A stretch of DNA of 64,000 nucleotides from Helicobacter pylori. GTDB lineage: Bacteria > Campylobacterota > Campylobacteria > Campylobacterales > Helicobacteraceae. Both the position numbers and the translations under genes were made by a program. The DNA is taken from positions 248,001 through 312,000 of the forward strand of contig NZ_QBAW01000001.1 in the NCBI RefSeq assembly GCF_009689985.1. Direction: 5' to 3'. The notes under the pieces are model-generated. The model saw only the letters and a program-made list of their open reading frames with translations. It ran no database searches and was not told the origin of the DNA. This document shows, one piece after another, positions 9,244 through 19,774 of this stretch. How positions within the stretch are numbered: the first letter of the stretch is position 1; every line of letters begins with the position of its first letter.

Positions 9244-11265
9244 TCAAAATTTCTTCTTGCTCACATCTTCTAAAATATCTTGGGAGATCCCATCAATTTT
9301 AGTGCTGACTTGTAAAGAATGGTTAGCGATAGTCAAATTATCCTGGACATCTTGTTGCAAGGCGTTAATGGAGTTGTGGATATTTTCTACGCCCTTATTT
9401 TGCATTTTAATAGACTCAGCGTTATCGGCAATGCTTTGAACGAGAATATTGATATTGGCTTCAATCTCGCTGAGCGATTTTTGCGTCCTTTCAGCGAGCT
9501 TTCTCACTTCATCAGCCACTACCGCAAAGCCTCTGCCATGCTCACCGGCCCTTGCGGCTTCAATAGCAGCGTTTAGGGCCAAAAGATTGGTTTGATCGGC
9601 AATATCTCTAATCATATCCACCACGCTTTTAATGTCTTCGCCTTGAGAGATCATCTCTTGGCTTTTAGAATCAATGGTTGTAATAATATTAGTGATTTCT
9701 TCTAAGGATTGAGTGGTGTTTTTCAGGCTTCTTTCTTGTTTGTGAGCGGTTTTGGTTAAGTTATCCACGCAAGTTTTTAAATCTTTGGATTCATGGTTGA
9801 GCGCGTTTGCAAACCCTAAAGAAGCTTTAAGCATGCTAGAAATTTCTTGCCCTAAAGTGTTGAGTGCTTTTTCCATGTTGGCTTTAGGGTTTTGGATGTG
9901 GTGGGTGAAATCCAGGTTTTTATAATGCTCTAGGGCGTTATTTAGGGCTTCAATATTGGCGCCAATTTGGTTGCGAAAATACTGGATAATGCTATTAATC
10001 GTATTTCTTAGGGCTTGCAAATCTTTATTTTTAGGCACGCATGCGATTTCTTGCGTGAAATCCCCATTTTCCACATGGTTTGTTACTTCAATGCTGTTTT
10101 GAATGGCTTTATTATCGGCTTGAATGCTTTCTTGGGTTTTAAGAATGTTTTCATTGATAGAAGCTTGCATTTGCCCGATTTCATCATAAGCGCTTGGGGG
10201 CGTTAGGCTTATGGCATGGTTATTTTTGGGGTTATTAAGCAAGTTGAAAAAATCGTTTAGGGTGTTATTGACCCTACTGATGCGTGTGGTTATAAGACTA
10301 GAAATGATGATAAAGACTAAAAGGGCTAACACCAGCACGCCTAAAATCAAAGTGGTGATAATAATGTATTTGGTGTTTGTGGCTTCTTTAAAGACTAAAG
10401 ATTTATTGACATATTTTCCAATTGCCCAACGCCACTGATTGCCGTTATCCCCTTTTTCTTCAAAAAAATTAAAGGGCTGTATGGCTAAAAAAGTTTCTGT
10501 ATTCCCGCTCAATGAATGGTAGCTCAAAGTGCCCGCTTCGTTTTGATTGTAATACTCCACAGCTTTAGCGACTCTTTTATCCGGATTGATAGCGCTTAAA
10601 ATCTTATCTTGGATCTTATGATTAGGGTTGATTAAAAGCCTGCCATCTTTCCCCATTAAAAAGGTGTTACTCTTTGTCTTGCCTACCACATCTGTATAAA
10701 AAGCGTCAATGTTTAAAAAGAGATTCAGCACGCCTATAATCTTTTGATTCTTACCCATTAGGGGGAGGGTAATATCCATGCCATAGATTTTATTGCCATT
10801 AATTTCTTTATAGTAGGGATCTGAATGGGTTGTATCTTTGAGCGAATGGATTTGATTGGTCATGGTTTCATTGAGCGTGGTATTAGGGTAGGCGATTTTT
10901 GAATCCAAATTCATGGCAGTGATAATTCGTTCATTATTGTTCGTATAAATCGCACTAATCAATAACACATGAGGGTTTGCTAACAAAAACTCAGAGAGCA
11001 TGCGCCTTTTTAGGGTGTCGTTGATAGCGCTATTTTCATCGCTTAAAAATTTTTCAAGGGTGTTAGCGCCAATAAAAATGCGTTTCATGATGCTTTGAAT
11101 CTTAAAACTGACTAACTGAGCCTTTTTTTGCAGCAATTCTGTGGCTTGGCTTTGCAACACGCTTTCAACCTTGTAGCTGATAATAACGCCCATAACAGCA
11201 CTAATTGCAATGACAACCGCACACACTATCATGACAATTTTAGAACCAATTCTTGCAGATTTCAT
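9244..11265 (-). CDS. tlpC: Methyl-accepting chemotaxis protein TlpC
   Basis: This 673-residue transmembrane chemoreceptor has TM1 at about 9-30, a large periplasmic double-Cache sensor to about residue 290 and TM2 at about 300-323. A HAMP region and a long cytoplasmic signalling helix follow. The hairpin tip contains [20 protein letters not shown], which docks CheA and the CheV/CheW couplers. The literature reports lactate as a TlpC ligand, but nothing in the sequence by itself shows the ligand. The tip region is identical in protein to that of TlpA for about 60 residues. It is monocistronic, with its own TATAAT promoter and terminator. Confidence 0.93.
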   Translation of the reverse strand: MKSARIGSKIVMIVCAVVIAISAVMGVIISYKVESVLQSQATELLQKKAQLVSFKIQSIMKRIFIGANTLEKFLSDENSAINDTLKRRMLSEFLLANPHVLLISAIYTNNNERIITAMNLDSKIAYPNTTLNETMTNQIHSLKDTTHSDPYYKEINGNKIYGMDITLPLMGKNQKIIGVLNLFLNIDAFYTDVVGKTKSNTFLMGKDGRLLINPNHKIQDKILSAINPDKRVAKAVEYYNQNEAGTLSYHSLSGNTETFLAIQPFNFFEEKGDNGNQWRWAIGKYVNKSLVFKEATNTKYIIITTLILGVLVLALLVFIIISSLITTRISRVNNTLNDFFNLLNNPKNNHAISLTPPSAYDEIGQMQASINENILKTQESIQADNKAIQNSIEVTNHVENGDFTQEIACVPKNKDLQALRNTINSIIQYFRNQIGANIEALNNALEHYKNLDFTHHIQNPKANMEKALNTLGQEISSMLKASLGFANALNHESKDLKTCVDNLTKTAHKQERSLKNTTQSLEEITNIITTIDSKSQEMISQGEDIKSVVDMIRDIADQTNLLALNAAIEAARAGEHGRGFAVVADEVRKLAERTQKSLSEIEANINILVQSIADNAESIKMQNKGVENIHNSINALQQDVQDNLTIANHSLQVSTKIDGISQDILEDVSKKKF

Positions 11266-11303
11266 TCTCTTTGCCCTTTTAAAACTAGTGATAGAGAATG
11301 ATT

Positions 11304-11309
11304 ATTATA
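11304..11309 (-). promoter_or_regulatory. tlpC promoter -10 (TATAAT)
   Basis: TATAAT on the minus strand, about 39 bases before the tlpC ATG. The GAGAATGATT just next to it recurs upstream of tlpA. Confidence 0.65.
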
Positions 11310-11416
11310 CATTAATTTTGAAATTTTAATAAAACAAGAGAGAACAAAAAAGCGGAAAATAAAAGAGAGCCAAAGCCTTCCAAAGCCCCCAAAGGAGAGG
11401 CAAAAAGAAATAAAAA

Positions 11417-11806
11417 TTACCTTTTGGAGAATTGCGGGCTTCTTCTGGCCTTTCTTTTACCATATTTTTTGCGTTCAACCACCCTTGAATCCCTAGTGAG
11501 CAAGCCCTTAGGTTTTAAAACGGCTCTAAAAGCAATATCATAAGCGTTCAAAGCTTTAGAAATGCCATGCCTTAAGGCTTCCGCTTGCGCTGAGTAGCCC
11601 CCACCAAAAACCACCGCTTTAATATCCACAGATTGCTCTTGTTTGGTTAAAAGTAAGGGCTGCATGACTTTCATCTTAATGGCTTCATGCCCGCCTAACC
11701 ATTGATTCAGGCTCTGTTCATTGATACTCAATTCGCCTTTACCCGGAGTGAGCCACACTTTAGCGATAGCGGTTTTTCTTTTACCGGTAGCATAGATTTT
11801 TCTCAT
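11417..11806 (-). CDS. rpsI: 30S ribosomal protein S9
   Basis: The 129-residue protein starts [19 protein letters not shown] and ends with the basic tail [12 protein letters not shown], whose terminal KR reaches the P-site tRNA. It overlaps the 3' end of rplM by 4 bases (ATGA), the usual L13-S9 coupling. Confidence 0.97.
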   Translation of the reverse strand: MRKIYATGKRKTAIAKVWLTPGKGELSINEQSLNQWLGGHEAIKMKVMQPLLLTKQEQSVDIKAVVFGGGYSAQAEALRHGISKALNAYDIAFRAVLKPKGLLTRDSRVVERKKYGKRKARRSPQFSKR

Positions 11807-12228
11807 TTAGCGTCCTTTTTGCTAGTTTGTGCGGTGTGAGGGTGCTTATCATCACGATAAACTTTGAGTTTTTTAATCATCGCTTTCCCTAATTTCGTTT
11901 TAGGGAGCATGCCCCTAACGGCTAAGTGGTAGAGCTTTTCGGGGGTTTTTTCTAGCATTTCTTGGAGAGTCTTGCTCTTAGTGCTGCCAAAATAGCCTGA
12001 ATGGGTAAAATACTCTTTATCCTCTAATTTCATGCCTGAAAATTTAACCTTATTAGCGTTGATAACCACCACAAAATCCCCACAATCCACATTAGGGGTG
12101 TAAAAAGGGCGGTGTTTGCCTCTTAAAAGCACAGCGATTTCAGTGATCAAGCGGCCAAAAACTTTGTCTTTAGCGTCTAAAACGACCCAATCACGAACGA
12201 TGTCATTGACTTTAGCAGTCTTTGTCAT
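11803..12228 (-). CDS. rplM: 50S ribosomal protein L13
   Basis: The 141-residue protein shows the L13 pattern [15 protein letters not shown] and [12 protein letters not shown]. It binds 23S rRNA early in assembly. It is the first gene of the rplM-rpsI operon, and a TATAAT box sits about 30 bases upstream. Confidence 0.97.
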   Translation of the reverse strand: MTKTAKVNDIVRDWVVLDAKDKVFGRLITEIAVLLRGKHRPFYTPNVDCGDFVVVINANKVKFSGMKLEDKEYFTHSGYFGSTKSKTLQEMLEKTPEKLYHLAVRGMLPKTKLGKAMIKKLKVYRDDKHPHTAQTSKKDAK

Positions 12229-12257
12229 GAGAATCCTTTGATAAAATTAAAGCGAAT

Positions 12258-12263
12258 ATTATA
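12258..12263 (-). promoter_or_regulatory. rplM-rpsI promoter -10 (TATAAT)
   Basis: TATAAT on the minus strand 30 bases upstream of the rplM ATG, in a short 180-base gap that otherwise holds the end of the mqo transcript. Confidence 0.65.
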
Positions 12264-12412
12264 AGGAAATAAGCTTAAATGTTGCTGAATTTAAGGAAAT
12301 TTTAAAGTTTAAAAATTTTCTTTCAACTAAATCCCCAAAAGACCGCTTAAAAAAGACCGCTTGATTAAAGACAAGCTTTTTACTATTTGATCGTAAAAAT
12401 ACCAAAAAGCCT

Positions 12413-12601
12413 TTATTTTTGCTCCTGATTGAGCCTTTCTTCTATCTTTTTGATTTGGTGGCTCATTTGAGCGCTCGCGTTGATTTGATTGATGAGCATG
12501 TAAAGGTTTATCATCATCAAAAGCACCACCACAAGCCCTAAAAAAAACACGATTTTAACGGCTTTTTTAGCGATCTCTAGGGCTTCTTGTTCGTTTTGCA
12601 T
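12413..12601 (-). CDS. Small single-pass membrane protein (HP0085-like)
   Basis: The protein has 62 residues. A polar N-terminus (MQNEQEALEIAKKAVK) precedes one transmembrane helix (about 17-38, rich in Val/Leu/Met). A short coiled-coil-like charged tail ends KKIEERLNQEQK. It follows mqo by only 6 bases on the same strand, so the two are cotranscribed. Function is unknown. A membrane anchor or small partner of the quinone-linked enzyme is only a guess from position. Confidence 0.75.
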   Translation of the reverse strand: MQNEQEALEIAKKAVKIVFFLGLVVVLLMMINLYMLINQINASAQMSHQIKKIEERLNQEQK

Positions 12602-12607
12602 GCGTTT

Positions 12608-13960
12608 TTAATTTTCCAATTCTTCTGGGGATAAATCTTTATAAAAGCGTTCTAATTCAAAGCTCTCGCCCAAATACGCAACGATTTCTTGAGAATCCAC
12701 AAGGGCGTTTTGCAAGCAACTCGTCGCACCTGGAGAAGGGGTCATGTTAAAAGTGATACCTTTATGGGTGCAAATCTTTTTTTCGCCTAATTCCAGCTTT
12801 TGCTTGGTTCTGTCTAAAACTTGCGGGCGCACTTCGCCAAAACCATGAGCGTATTCTAAATCTTCTAGGCTAAGAGAGGGGATGATTTTTTGAGCGTCTT
12901 TTAAAAATTTCCTTTTACCGATAATGGGCAATTCAAAAACCATGTTTTTAAACACATAATTACGGATTTCTTTATCGCTCATCAAATCAAACGCAATCTT
13001 AAACACATCTTTATTCAAATCCATTTTCAACAATTCCAAGCTAATGCCCTTAAGCCAGCATTTGTTTCGTTCTAATTTAGGCATCGTTAAAGCGGTAGGC
13101 CCGATTCGTGTTTTTCCTTTAATGACGGCATCAGGGTCGCCATGCACGGCTGCAAAAGGGAGCTTGGGGTTTTGAACGGTATAAACCTTACCCCTTAATA
13201 AATCCGGCACAAAATAAAAGCTGCCCGCCACAGGCAAGCACCCTAAATCCAAGCCATAACCCATGCTCTGAGCCAAAGGCAAAGCGTAAGAGCCGGCATT
13301 GACCAGCACGAATTTAGCATACACTTCTTCAGCGTCTTCAGAAATGATTGCGTAAGTGTCGTTGCGTTTTTCAATCTTTTTCACTTTGAAATTCAAAAAC
13401 ACCTGGTTGTTAGGCTTTAATTTTAGGGCTTCTTCAACGAAGTTTTCGCTCAACTTCGCAAAATTCATCGTGCTCCAATCTTTTTGATAACCATGCCCGA
13501 TAATGTTTTCATGCCTGTCTATGCCATTAGCCCCTAAAATCACATTAGGCTCTAATTCTTTAATCTTTTGTTTGTCAAATTCTTCTAACCCCACAAAGAT
13601 CTCTTTAAAGGATTCGTAGCGTTTTTTCATGAACTCGCATTCTTCATCGCCCACGCCTATAGCCATTTTCTGGGTTTCAAAAATCACTTCATTTTGCAAG
13701 CCTTTATTGAGTGCGTATTGCCTGGTCTTATAAGCGCTCAAACGCACTTTTTTAGCTTTTTCAGGAGTGTAATTCGTTTCAATAGAGCCATCATGAATGG
13801 TTTGTGAATTAGCCTTAGCGCTGGAGCTGATTTGAGCTAATTTAGAGCATTTTTCCACGATAGCCACGCGTTTTAAAGAGCTGTATTCGCTCAAAGTATA
13901 AAAGGTCGCGCACCCTGAAACCCCACCTCCAATAATCACAGCATCAAATTCCATACTCAT
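12608..13960 (-). CDS. mqo: Malate:quinone oxidoreductase (FAD-dependent)
   Basis: This peripheral membrane flavoenzyme oxidises malate to oxaloacetate and passes electrons to menaquinone, replacing NAD-malate dehydrogenase in H. pylori. The 450-residue protein has the Rossmann FAD-binding glycines GGGVSG at 11-16 and a DAO-like substrate domain. A C-terminal [12 protein letters not shown] segment near residue 415 closes the FAD site. The ATG at 13960 is followed by a second ATG two codons later, and either could be used. A TATACT box lies about 45 bases upstream. Confidence 0.9.
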   Translation of the reverse strand: MSMEFDAVIIGGGVSGCATFYTLSEYSSLKRVAIVEKCSKLAQISSSAKANSQTIHDGSIETNYTPEKAKKVRLSAYKTRQYALNKGLQNEVIFETQKMAIGVGDEECEFMKKRYESFKEIFVGLEEFDKQKIKELEPNVILGANGIDRHENIIGHGYQKDWSTMNFAKLSENFVEEALKLKPNNQVFLNFKVKKIEKRNDTYAIISEDAEEVYAKFVLVNAGSYALPLAQSMGYGLDLGCLPVAGSFYFVPDLLRGKVYTVQNPKLPFAAVHGDPDAVIKGKTRIGPTALTMPKLERNKCWLKGISLELLKMDLNKDVFKIAFDLMSDKEIRNYVFKNMVFELPIIGKRKFLKDAQKIIPSLSLEDLEYAHGFGEVRPQVLDRTKQKLELGEKKICTHKGITFNMTPSPGATSCLQNALVDSQEIVAYLGESFELERFYKDLSPEELEN

Positions 13961-14001
13961 TGTCTTTCTCCAAATGTTTTAAATTGATAAATCGTAATCA
14001 T

Positions 14002-14007
14002 AGTATA
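14002..14007 (-). promoter_or_regulatory. mqo promoter -10 (TATACT)
   Basis: TATACT followed by ATGATT on the minus strand, between the stop of the NlpC/P60 lipoprotein gene and mqo. Confidence 0.5.
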
Positions 14008-14013
14008 AGAAAA

Positions 14014-15387
14014 TCAATTCGCATTCAAAGGGCTTGAAGTTTTATTGACAAAATCTTTCAAATCGCTCATTCCAAGCACCCTATCAATCAATAATTTCTT
14101 TTTAGAAAACGCCCCATTATGTTCTTCGGCTAACCATAATGAAGTGATCACCACGCCCCCTATTTTATGGCTCAAGGTTTTAAAATGCTTTTGGGTTTGC
14201 ACCGACCAAATGCTGTGAGCGACTATCGCTTGATGGTTGTATGCGCCTAAATAGAGCATGATATGCCCTTTTAAATAGATGAGCGTTCCAAAAGGCGTGG
14301 CGTTTTTAAGGATGTAATCTTCTTTTTCTTTAGCTTTCATGGAGCTTAAATCCATATAATTGTTCGCATAACGGCTTTGCGCGTAGGAATTTCTGGGGAG
14401 CAAAATACCAAAATTAGCAAAACTATCTCTGGTGAAGGCCGAGCAATCCCTATTACCTAATAGTCCACCCCAGCCGTATTTTTGCCCTAGCATGGTGTCT
14501 ATAAAATACGCCATGTTCTCGCTGTTAAAAGCCTTAGGAAAAACAAAAAAATCCTTTTCATCTAAGATCACGCTTTGTAAAGCTGCATAACCCTTAGCGT
14601 CCCTCAAAAAACCATAGGCTTTCAATTCCTTTTTTTGGGGGTTTTGAGATGCGTTTTGACTTTGGGGGATGAGAGCGAACAATTCGCCCACCCTAGCATT
14701 GGTGTAAAAATCCCCATAGTCTGTATAAAGGGGGATTTTATCTTTTATAGGCATGACATAATTTTTAAGCTTGGTTAAAAGCTCTATGTCTTTATCGCGC
14801 ATGTAGGCTAGATCGCTAACTTTAATCCAGCCATAAACAAAACTGCTTTGAATGTGGGCGTAAGTTTTATCCAGATTAAAATGCGTGATTAAAACCGGCG
14901 TGCCTTGAAAAATCAGCGAATTTTGATACCTATCAAAAGGATAGCCTTTTTGAGAAAGGTAATAAGGCTTGTTAGTAGGCACAGCCCTCACATCGCTATC
15001 TCGCACCACAACAGCCTTAATCTTAGCACTTGGGTAATGCTCAATATCCATGCTTTTAATAAGTTCATCATTGAAAGCTTTTGCGTTGGGTTTTAGATCT
15101 TCGCCATAACCGGTGGATTTATTCATTTCCTTAAGGATCCAAAACACTTCTTTTTTATTGCTTTTGACTTTCGCATCTAGCCATGGGGAATACCACGCTT
15201 TGAGATAGCTCTCTTTTAGATTTTCTCTTAACGCTTGGGGGTCAATGCTTTGGTTATTATGACTATCATTTTGAGAGCTTGCAAGATAGCTTGAAGCCTC
15301 TTGGGGCAAGGATAAATCTTTGAGCGTGAAATCTTTTTTCATGCAACCCACAAACAAAAACAAGAAAACTATAAGAAAATAACGCAT
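14014..15387 (-). CDS. NlpC/P60-family cell wall hydrolase lipoprotein (HP0087-like)
   Basis: The 457-residue protein starts with a lipoprotein signal, MRYFLIVFLFLFVGC, with the lipidated Cys at 15. Residues about 125-290 contain SH3-like segments (VRAVPTNKPYY, GWIKVSDLAYM). The C-terminal half is an NlpC/P60 papain-like domain. Its motif GNRDCSAFTRD gives the catalytic Cys315, GHIMLYLG gives His375, and a third polar residue is probably His391. Such enzymes cut stem peptides of peptidoglycan, often after gamma-D-Glu. It starts 19 bases after the rpoD stop and so probably shares its transcript. The exact bond cut cannot be told from the sequence. Confidence 0.88.
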   Translation of the reverse strand: MRYFLIVFLFLFVGCMKKDFTLKDLSLPQEASSYLASSQNDSHNNQSIDPQALRENLKESYLKAWYSPWLDAKVKSNKKEVFWILKEMNKSTGYGEDLKPNAKAFNDELIKSMDIEHYPSAKIKAVVVRDSDVRAVPTNKPYYLSQKGYPFDRYQNSLIFQGTPVLITHFNLDKTYAHIQSSFVYGWIKVSDLAYMRDKDIELLTKLKNYVMPIKDKIPLYTDYGDFYTNARVGELFALIPQSQNASQNPQKKELKAYGFLRDAKGYAALQSVILDEKDFFVFPKAFNSENMAYFIDTMLGQKYGWGGLLGNRDCSAFTRDSFANFGILLPRNSYAQSRYANNYMDLSSMKAKEKEDYILKNATPFGTLIYLKGHIMLYLGAYNHQAIVAHSIWSVQTQKHFKTLSHKIGGVVITSLWLAEEHNGAFSKKKLLIDRVLGMSDLKDFVNKTSSPLNAN

Positions 15388-15406
15388 GCTTTAGAGAACC
15401 TTAACA

Positions 15407-17428
15407 TCAAATGCGCAAATAGTTTCTTAAAATGCGCCCGTATTGCGGGCTTCTCAATTTTTTGATCGCAGAGCTTTCAATCTGGCGTACCCTTTCTCTA
15501 GTAACATTCAATTCCTTACCGATTTCTTCTAAAGTTCGATCGCTTTCATCGTCTAAAAGCCCAAAACGCATGCGGATCACCGCTTTTTCTCGCTCGTTCA
15601 ACTGGTCCAAAACGCTTTCAATTTGCGCTTTTAAATCTTCTCGCATGATGTGATCAATGGAGCTAACGATATTTTTATCTTCCACGAAATCCCCAAATTT
15701 GCCGTCATCATCATTGCCGACTGGGGTTTCCAAACTGATAGGCTCTTTAGTAACCTTAATCACATTCTTCACTTTATCTAACGAAAGCCCCACTTCTTCA
15801 GCCACCACTTCCAAATCAGGCTCTTTGCCGGTTTCTTGAATGTGTTTGCGCATGACTTTATTGATGCGATTAATCGTGTCAATCATGTGAATGGGGATGC
15901 GGATAGTGCGGGCTTGATCGGCTATGGCTCTGCTGATAGCTTGTTTGATCCACCAGGTCGCATAGGTAGAAAACTTGAAGCCCTTTTCATGCTCAAACTT
16001 ATCCACTGCTTTCATCAAGCCGATATTACCCTCTTGAATCAAATCCAAGAAGGGTAAGCCTCTGCTTGTGAATCGTTTAGCGATGCTCACTACCAACCTT
16101 AAATTGGATTTAGCCATTTTGTTTTTAGCGCGATCGGAAATCAATTTCCCTCTTTTGATTTGCTCTAAAATTTCTTTTAGTTTGTTAGGGGCTAAATCAA
16201 AGCCTTCTTCGCTCGCTTCTTTGGTCAAAAAGAGTTTTTTGAGATCCATATACACGCTCACCATAGTCGCTTCTGGCACTTGAGCGATAATATCTTCTTT
16301 AGTCATGTTAGTGATATTAGCAAGGATTTTTTTATGGTTAGCGATCAAAACATCATTGAATAAGGGCAGTTTGTATTCCAAGCGTTTCAACTCTTTTTCA
16401 AACCCATCGCCGCTTTTTAAAGTGGTCTCCATCGTTTTGACTAATTCATTAATCAGTTTGCTGGTAGGCTCTAAATCATAGAGTCTGTCTTTGAGTGTTT
16501 GGCGTTTGTAAGCTAGGGTCAATAAACGCACTAGCTCGTCTTCTTTTTCATCTATGGGGGCTTCAAGGGCTTTAAGCCATTCTTTTTTAGCCTTGTCTAG
16601 GGCTTTAAAGCTTTCTTGAACCTTTTCTACGCGCTTCTTGTCTTTTTCAGAAACGACTTTTTTCCTTTCTTCGTTTTCTTCATCTTCTTCGCTGTCGTCA
16701 TCTTTTTTAGAATCGCTCACGCTATTTTCATCGTCATCATCAAAGCTCCTGAAAAGCTCTTTAACCCTTCGTTCACGATTGATTAAAGCGTCTTTATACG
16801 CATAAATAAAATCAATCAAATACGGCACCGAGCAAATCGCATCTAAAATAATGTCTTCACCCAAGCGGATCTGCTTGCTCAATTCAATTTCTTCATCTTT
16901 GCTTAAAAGTTTTATATCCCCCATTTCACGCAAATACATGCGCACCGGACTATCGCTTCTGCTCCACTCTAAAAAATCCTTTTCTTTCAAAAAGTCATAG
17001 CCATCTTCTAATTCTTCATCTAAAACTTTTTGCTTTTCTTTGGTGTTTTTAATCTTGTCAATCGCATTGAGTTTTTTAGCGTATTCTGAAGAGCTGACCA
17101 ATTTCTTTTGGTATTTTTGGCACAATTCTTTGATTTTTTTGATTTGGGCTAGAGTGGGGACTTTCGCACTGATTTGAATGATGGACTCATAAGAAACGCA
17201 ATCGCTTAAGGAATTAGCGAACAATTCTTCTAACGCTTCGTTAAAACTAAGCTTTTTAACAGGAACAGGCTCTTTCGCTGTTTCTTTGACTTTGCTTTCT
17301 TTGGTTTTGGCTTCTTTAATTTTGCTCTCTTTGGCTTTGTTTTCTTGTTTAATTTCTTGTGTGGCTTCTGTTTTGGCTTCCTGTTTAGCTCTTTTGGGGG
17401 CTTTTTCTTCGTTAGCTTTCTTTTTCAT
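15407..17428 (-). CDS. rpoD: RNA polymerase sigma-80 (housekeeping sigma factor)
   Basis: The protein is about 673 residues. I take the ATG at 17428, because a GGAG sits 6 bases upstream. An in-frame upstream start at 17455 has no such site. The N-terminus is Lys/Glu/Ala-rich and the middle contains a long acidic [20 protein letters not shown] insert (non-conserved region). Regions 2-4 are classical: [45 protein letters not shown], and the 4.2 helix-turn-helix [11 protein letters not shown]. The many TATAAT boxes without -35 elements in this window are its expected targets. The NlpC/P60 lipoprotein gene follows in the same operon. Confidence 0.96.
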   Translation of the reverse strand: MKKKANEEKAPKRAKQEAKTEATQEIKQENKAKESKIKEAKTKESKVKETAKEPVPVKKLSFNEALEELFANSLSDCVSYESIIQISAKVPTLAQIKKIKELCQKYQKKLVSSSEYAKKLNAIDKIKNTKEKQKVLDEELEDGYDFLKEKDFLEWSRSDSPVRMYLREMGDIKLLSKDEEIELSKQIRLGEDIILDAICSVPYLIDFIYAYKDALINRERRVKELFRSFDDDDENSVSDSKKDDDSEEDEENEERKKVVSEKDKKRVEKVQESFKALDKAKKEWLKALEAPIDEKEDELVRLLTLAYKRQTLKDRLYDLEPTSKLINELVKTMETTLKSGDGFEKELKRLEYKLPLFNDVLIANHKKILANITNMTKEDIIAQVPEATMVSVYMDLKKLFLTKEASEEGFDLAPNKLKEILEQIKRGKLISDRAKNKMAKSNLRLVVSIAKRFTSRGLPFLDLIQEGNIGLMKAVDKFEHEKGFKFSTYATWWIKQAISRAIADQARTIRIPIHMIDTINRINKVMRKHIQETGKEPDLEVVAEEVGLSLDKVKNVIKVTKEPISLETPVGNDDDGKFGDFVEDKNIVSSIDHIMREDLKAQIESVLDQLNEREKAVIRMRFGLLDDESDRTLEEIGKELNVTRERVRQIESSAIKKLRSPQYGRILRNYLRI

Positions 17429-17703
17429 TGGACACTCCATAAAATAAGAACCCATGCTTTTTGCAAGCTAGGTTCATAAGATTAAGATACACCTAATCCT
17501 TTGCCATTTTACTAAAAAATAGCTTAAATTCTAATTATATTATTGGAATTTGGTTTTATTCCACCGAATATTGATCGCAAAACCATCAAAAAGCGTAACG
17601 CTAATCAAGCGATAGCCTTTAAAAAATGAGTTTAAAATAAAATTTAAACCCCCCCATTTTTTAGAAAAGGGTTTTAATTGTCTGCGTTTAATAAAAACAA
17701 GCC

Positions 17704-18399
17704 CTAAAGCTTATCCACCATGCTTTTTAAAAATTTCGCTGAAGTTTGAGCGCTTTTTTCTAAAAACGCATCAAAGCTCATGTTAGCTTCCTCATCAGCG
17801 TTATCGCTAATGCTCCTTAGCACGCAGCATGGCACGCCAAATTTTTGGCACACAAACGCCACGCTCGCCCCCTCCATTTCCACCGCACTCGCTTTAAATT
17901 CGCTAACTAAAAACTCTTTCCTTTCTTTGCTATGCACAAACTGATCACCTGATGCGATGACGCCTTCTTTGAGCGCGATATGTTGCTCATTAGCGACTTT
18001 TTTAGCTAAAGCGTTTAAACTTCCGCTCGTTTCAATAAAAATCGCGCTTTCGGGGATAAACCCTAAAGGGTGATCAAACGCGCTCAAATCCACATCATGC
18101 TGGACTAATTGATTAGCCACTAACAAATCATTGATTTTTAAATCTTTAATCAAGCTTCCAGCCACCCCGCTAAAAAGCACCTTTTGAACGCCAAACGCTA
18201 AAATCATGCTCGTTGTGGTTAAAGTGGAATGCACCTTGCCAATCTTGCTATAAGCGACAATGATTTCTTTATCATTATAAACGCCTTTATGGAAAACATT
18301 CCCCCCTAAAGGGATCTCTTCAAAACCCACGCCAAACAATTCTAAAATAGGGGTTATTTCTTCTCTCATCGCCCCTAAAATGCCAATTTTTTGCACCAT
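17704..18399 (-). CDS. mtnN: MTA/SAH/aminodeoxyfutalosine nucleosidase
   Basis: This 231-residue enzyme cleaves adenine from methylthioadenosine and S-adenosylhomocysteine. In H. pylori it also acts on 6-amino-6-deoxyfutalosine in the menaquinone pathway. Catalytic elements are visible: Glu13 in GAMREE, the substrate-binding VEMEGAS (Glu174-Glu176), and Asp199 in SISDNADEEA. It lies 10 bases after fabD. Its product S-ribosylhomocysteine is the substrate of LuxS, encoded at 35.4 kb. Confidence 0.95.
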   Translation of the reverse strand: MVQKIGILGAMREEITPILELFGVGFEEIPLGGNVFHKGVYNDKEIIVAYSKIGKVHSTLTTTSMILAFGVQKVLFSGVAGSLIKDLKINDLLVANQLVQHDVDLSAFDHPLGFIPESAIFIETSGSLNALAKKVANEQHIALKEGVIASGDQFVHSKERKEFLVSEFKASAVEMEGASVAFVCQKFGVPCCVLRSISDNADEEANMSFDAFLEKSAQTSAKFLKSMVDKL

Positions 18400-18409
18400 T
18401 TTCTCCCAA

Positions 18410-19339
18410 TCACACGTATTCTTCTAAAAATTCAATGGCTTCATCAAGCCCTTTATTATCCCCCACGCTTATGGTAGGCTTGTTGCTTAAGCGCTTGTTA
18501 AGCCCCTTTAACACACTCCCGCAGCCTAATTCAAAAAAAACATCCACTCGGTTGTTGTTAGATTTCACGCAGTCTTGATAACGCACCGGCTGAGTGAGTT
18601 GCAAGCTCAATAATTCAACGGCTTTTGCTTTGCTATGATACGCTTCGTTAGTCGCATTGGAGATGATTTCAAAATGGAATTTATCTTTTAAGCTTTTTTC
18701 CAGCAATTCCTGGAATTTAAAAGTCATAGGCTCTAAAAAAGGGCAATGGCTCGCCACGCTCATTTCTAAAAAAACCACTCTTTTAGCCCCCATTTCCTTT
18801 AAAGTCGGCTCTAGGGCTTTCAAATCGTCTTTAATCCCGGCTAAAACCACTTGCATGCCGCCATTGAAATTCGCACACCACACATTTTTGGTTCTTTGAC
18901 ACAAACTCAAAAGGCTTTCTTCAGAAACGCCCAAAACGACCATCATGGAAGCGTCTTTATTCGCGCACGCTTCTTGCATCATTTTGCCTCTTTGGTGCGT
19001 GAGTTTAAGGGCTTTTTCAAAATCTAGCGCCCCGCTCAAAGACACCGCGCTCACTTCGCCGAGCGAATGCCCTAAAGCAAAAACGGGTTTTAACCCCCCA
19101 TTTGCTTGCTTGTTGAGTAATTGGTAAGCGATACAACTCACTAAATAAATGGCAGGCTGGGTGTAAGCGCTCTCTTTTAAAAGCTCATTTTCTTCAAAAA
19201 GCGTTTTTTTCATATCCACTTTAAGCGCGTTAGAAGCCCTTTCAAACAATTCTTTAGCTAGGGTGTGGCTCTCATAGAATGATTTTCCCATTCCTATACA
19301 TTGCGAGCCTTGCCCTGGAAATAATAATGCGTATTGCAT
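18410..19339 (-). CDS. fabD: Malonyl-CoA:ACP transacylase
   Basis: The 309-residue protein loads malonyl groups onto acyl carrier protein for type II fatty acid synthesis. It starts MQYALLFPGQGSQ. The nucleophile elbow GHSLGEVSAV gives Ser92, and SVASHCPFLEPM supplies the catalytic His. mtnN follows at 10 bases and is presumably cotranscribed. No other fatty acid genes are adjacent. Confidence 0.95.
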   Translation of the reverse strand: MQYALLFPGQGSQCIGMGKSFYESHTLAKELFERASNALKVDMKKTLFEENELLKESAYTQPAIYLVSCIAYQLLNKQANGGLKPVFALGHSLGEVSAVSLSGALDFEKALKLTHQRGKMMQEACANKDASMMVVLGVSEESLLSLCQRTKNVWCANFNGGMQVVLAGIKDDLKALEPTLKEMGAKRVVFLEMSVASHCPFLEPMTFKFQELLEKSLKDKFHFEIISNATNEAYHSKAKAVELLSLQLTQPVRYQDCVKSNNNRVDVFFELGCGSVLKGLNKRLSNKPTISVGDNKGLDEAIEFLEEYV

Positions 19340-19468
19340 GGTGTTATCCTTTAAATTTTATTAATCCATAATTTAAAATTGTAGTATAAAAGCCCTTAGT
19401 TTTGTTTAGAAACCATTAAAGTTTAAGGTTTATTTTAACTTATTTTTACTATAATTCTACTTTTTAAA

Positions 19469-19560
19469 GGACAGGTGGGTGAGTTGGCTGAAACCACATC
19501 CCTGCTAAGGATGCGTAGCCGTCAAGGTTACCGAGGGTTCGAATCCCTCCCTGTCCGCCA
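19469..19560 (+). tRNA. tRNA-Ser (GCT)
   Basis: The 92-base gene has acceptor arms GGACAGG and CCTGTCC, a long variable arm typical of class II tRNAs, T-arm GGTTCGAATCC and encoded CCA. The anticodon loop CTGCTAA gives anticodon GCT for AGC and AGU. It sits at the left edge of the variable restriction-modification locus. Confidence 0.95.
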
Positions 19561-19666
19561 GCCTTTTTGCCTTTAAAAACTTTTTGTTTAGAATGTATTA
19601 ACGAGACACCATAGTTTCTAAGCATTCCTTTTACGACACTCCTTTTACAGATTTTACAAATACAAT

Positions 19667-19700
19667 TTTAGGTTGGGTGAAGAGAGACACCCAGCCTAAA
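19667..19700. repeat. Strong 13-bp inverted repeat upstream of the hrgA-like gene
   Basis: TTTAGGTTGGGTG (19667-19679) and CACCCAGCCTAAA (19688-19700) can pair over 13 positions with one G-U, around the 8-base loop AAGAGAGA. It lies between tRNA-Ser and the hrgA-like start, 75 bases before the latter. No T-tract follows on the plus strand, so it is not a plain terminator for the tRNA. It could be a boundary remnant of gene replacement or a leader structure. Confidence 0.6.
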
Positions 19701-19774
19701 CCCTATATTTACTGCGGTATTTTCAAACATTTTGAGTATAATCGTTTCCACTACAATCATAAAAAAGAAAGAAC

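Noticed and set aside
9108-9302. 64-codon frame overlapping the tlpC 3' end
   Set aside because: GTG start without ribosome binding site, runs across the tlpC terminator into tlpC antisense.
17429-17455. N-terminal extension of rpoD (MGSYFMECP)
   Set aside because: The GGAG site positions the start at 17428; the extension contains that site.
17641-17660. C7 run in the rpoD-mtnN gap as a phase switch
   Set aside because: Short, far from a start codon or -10 box, downstream of mtnN.
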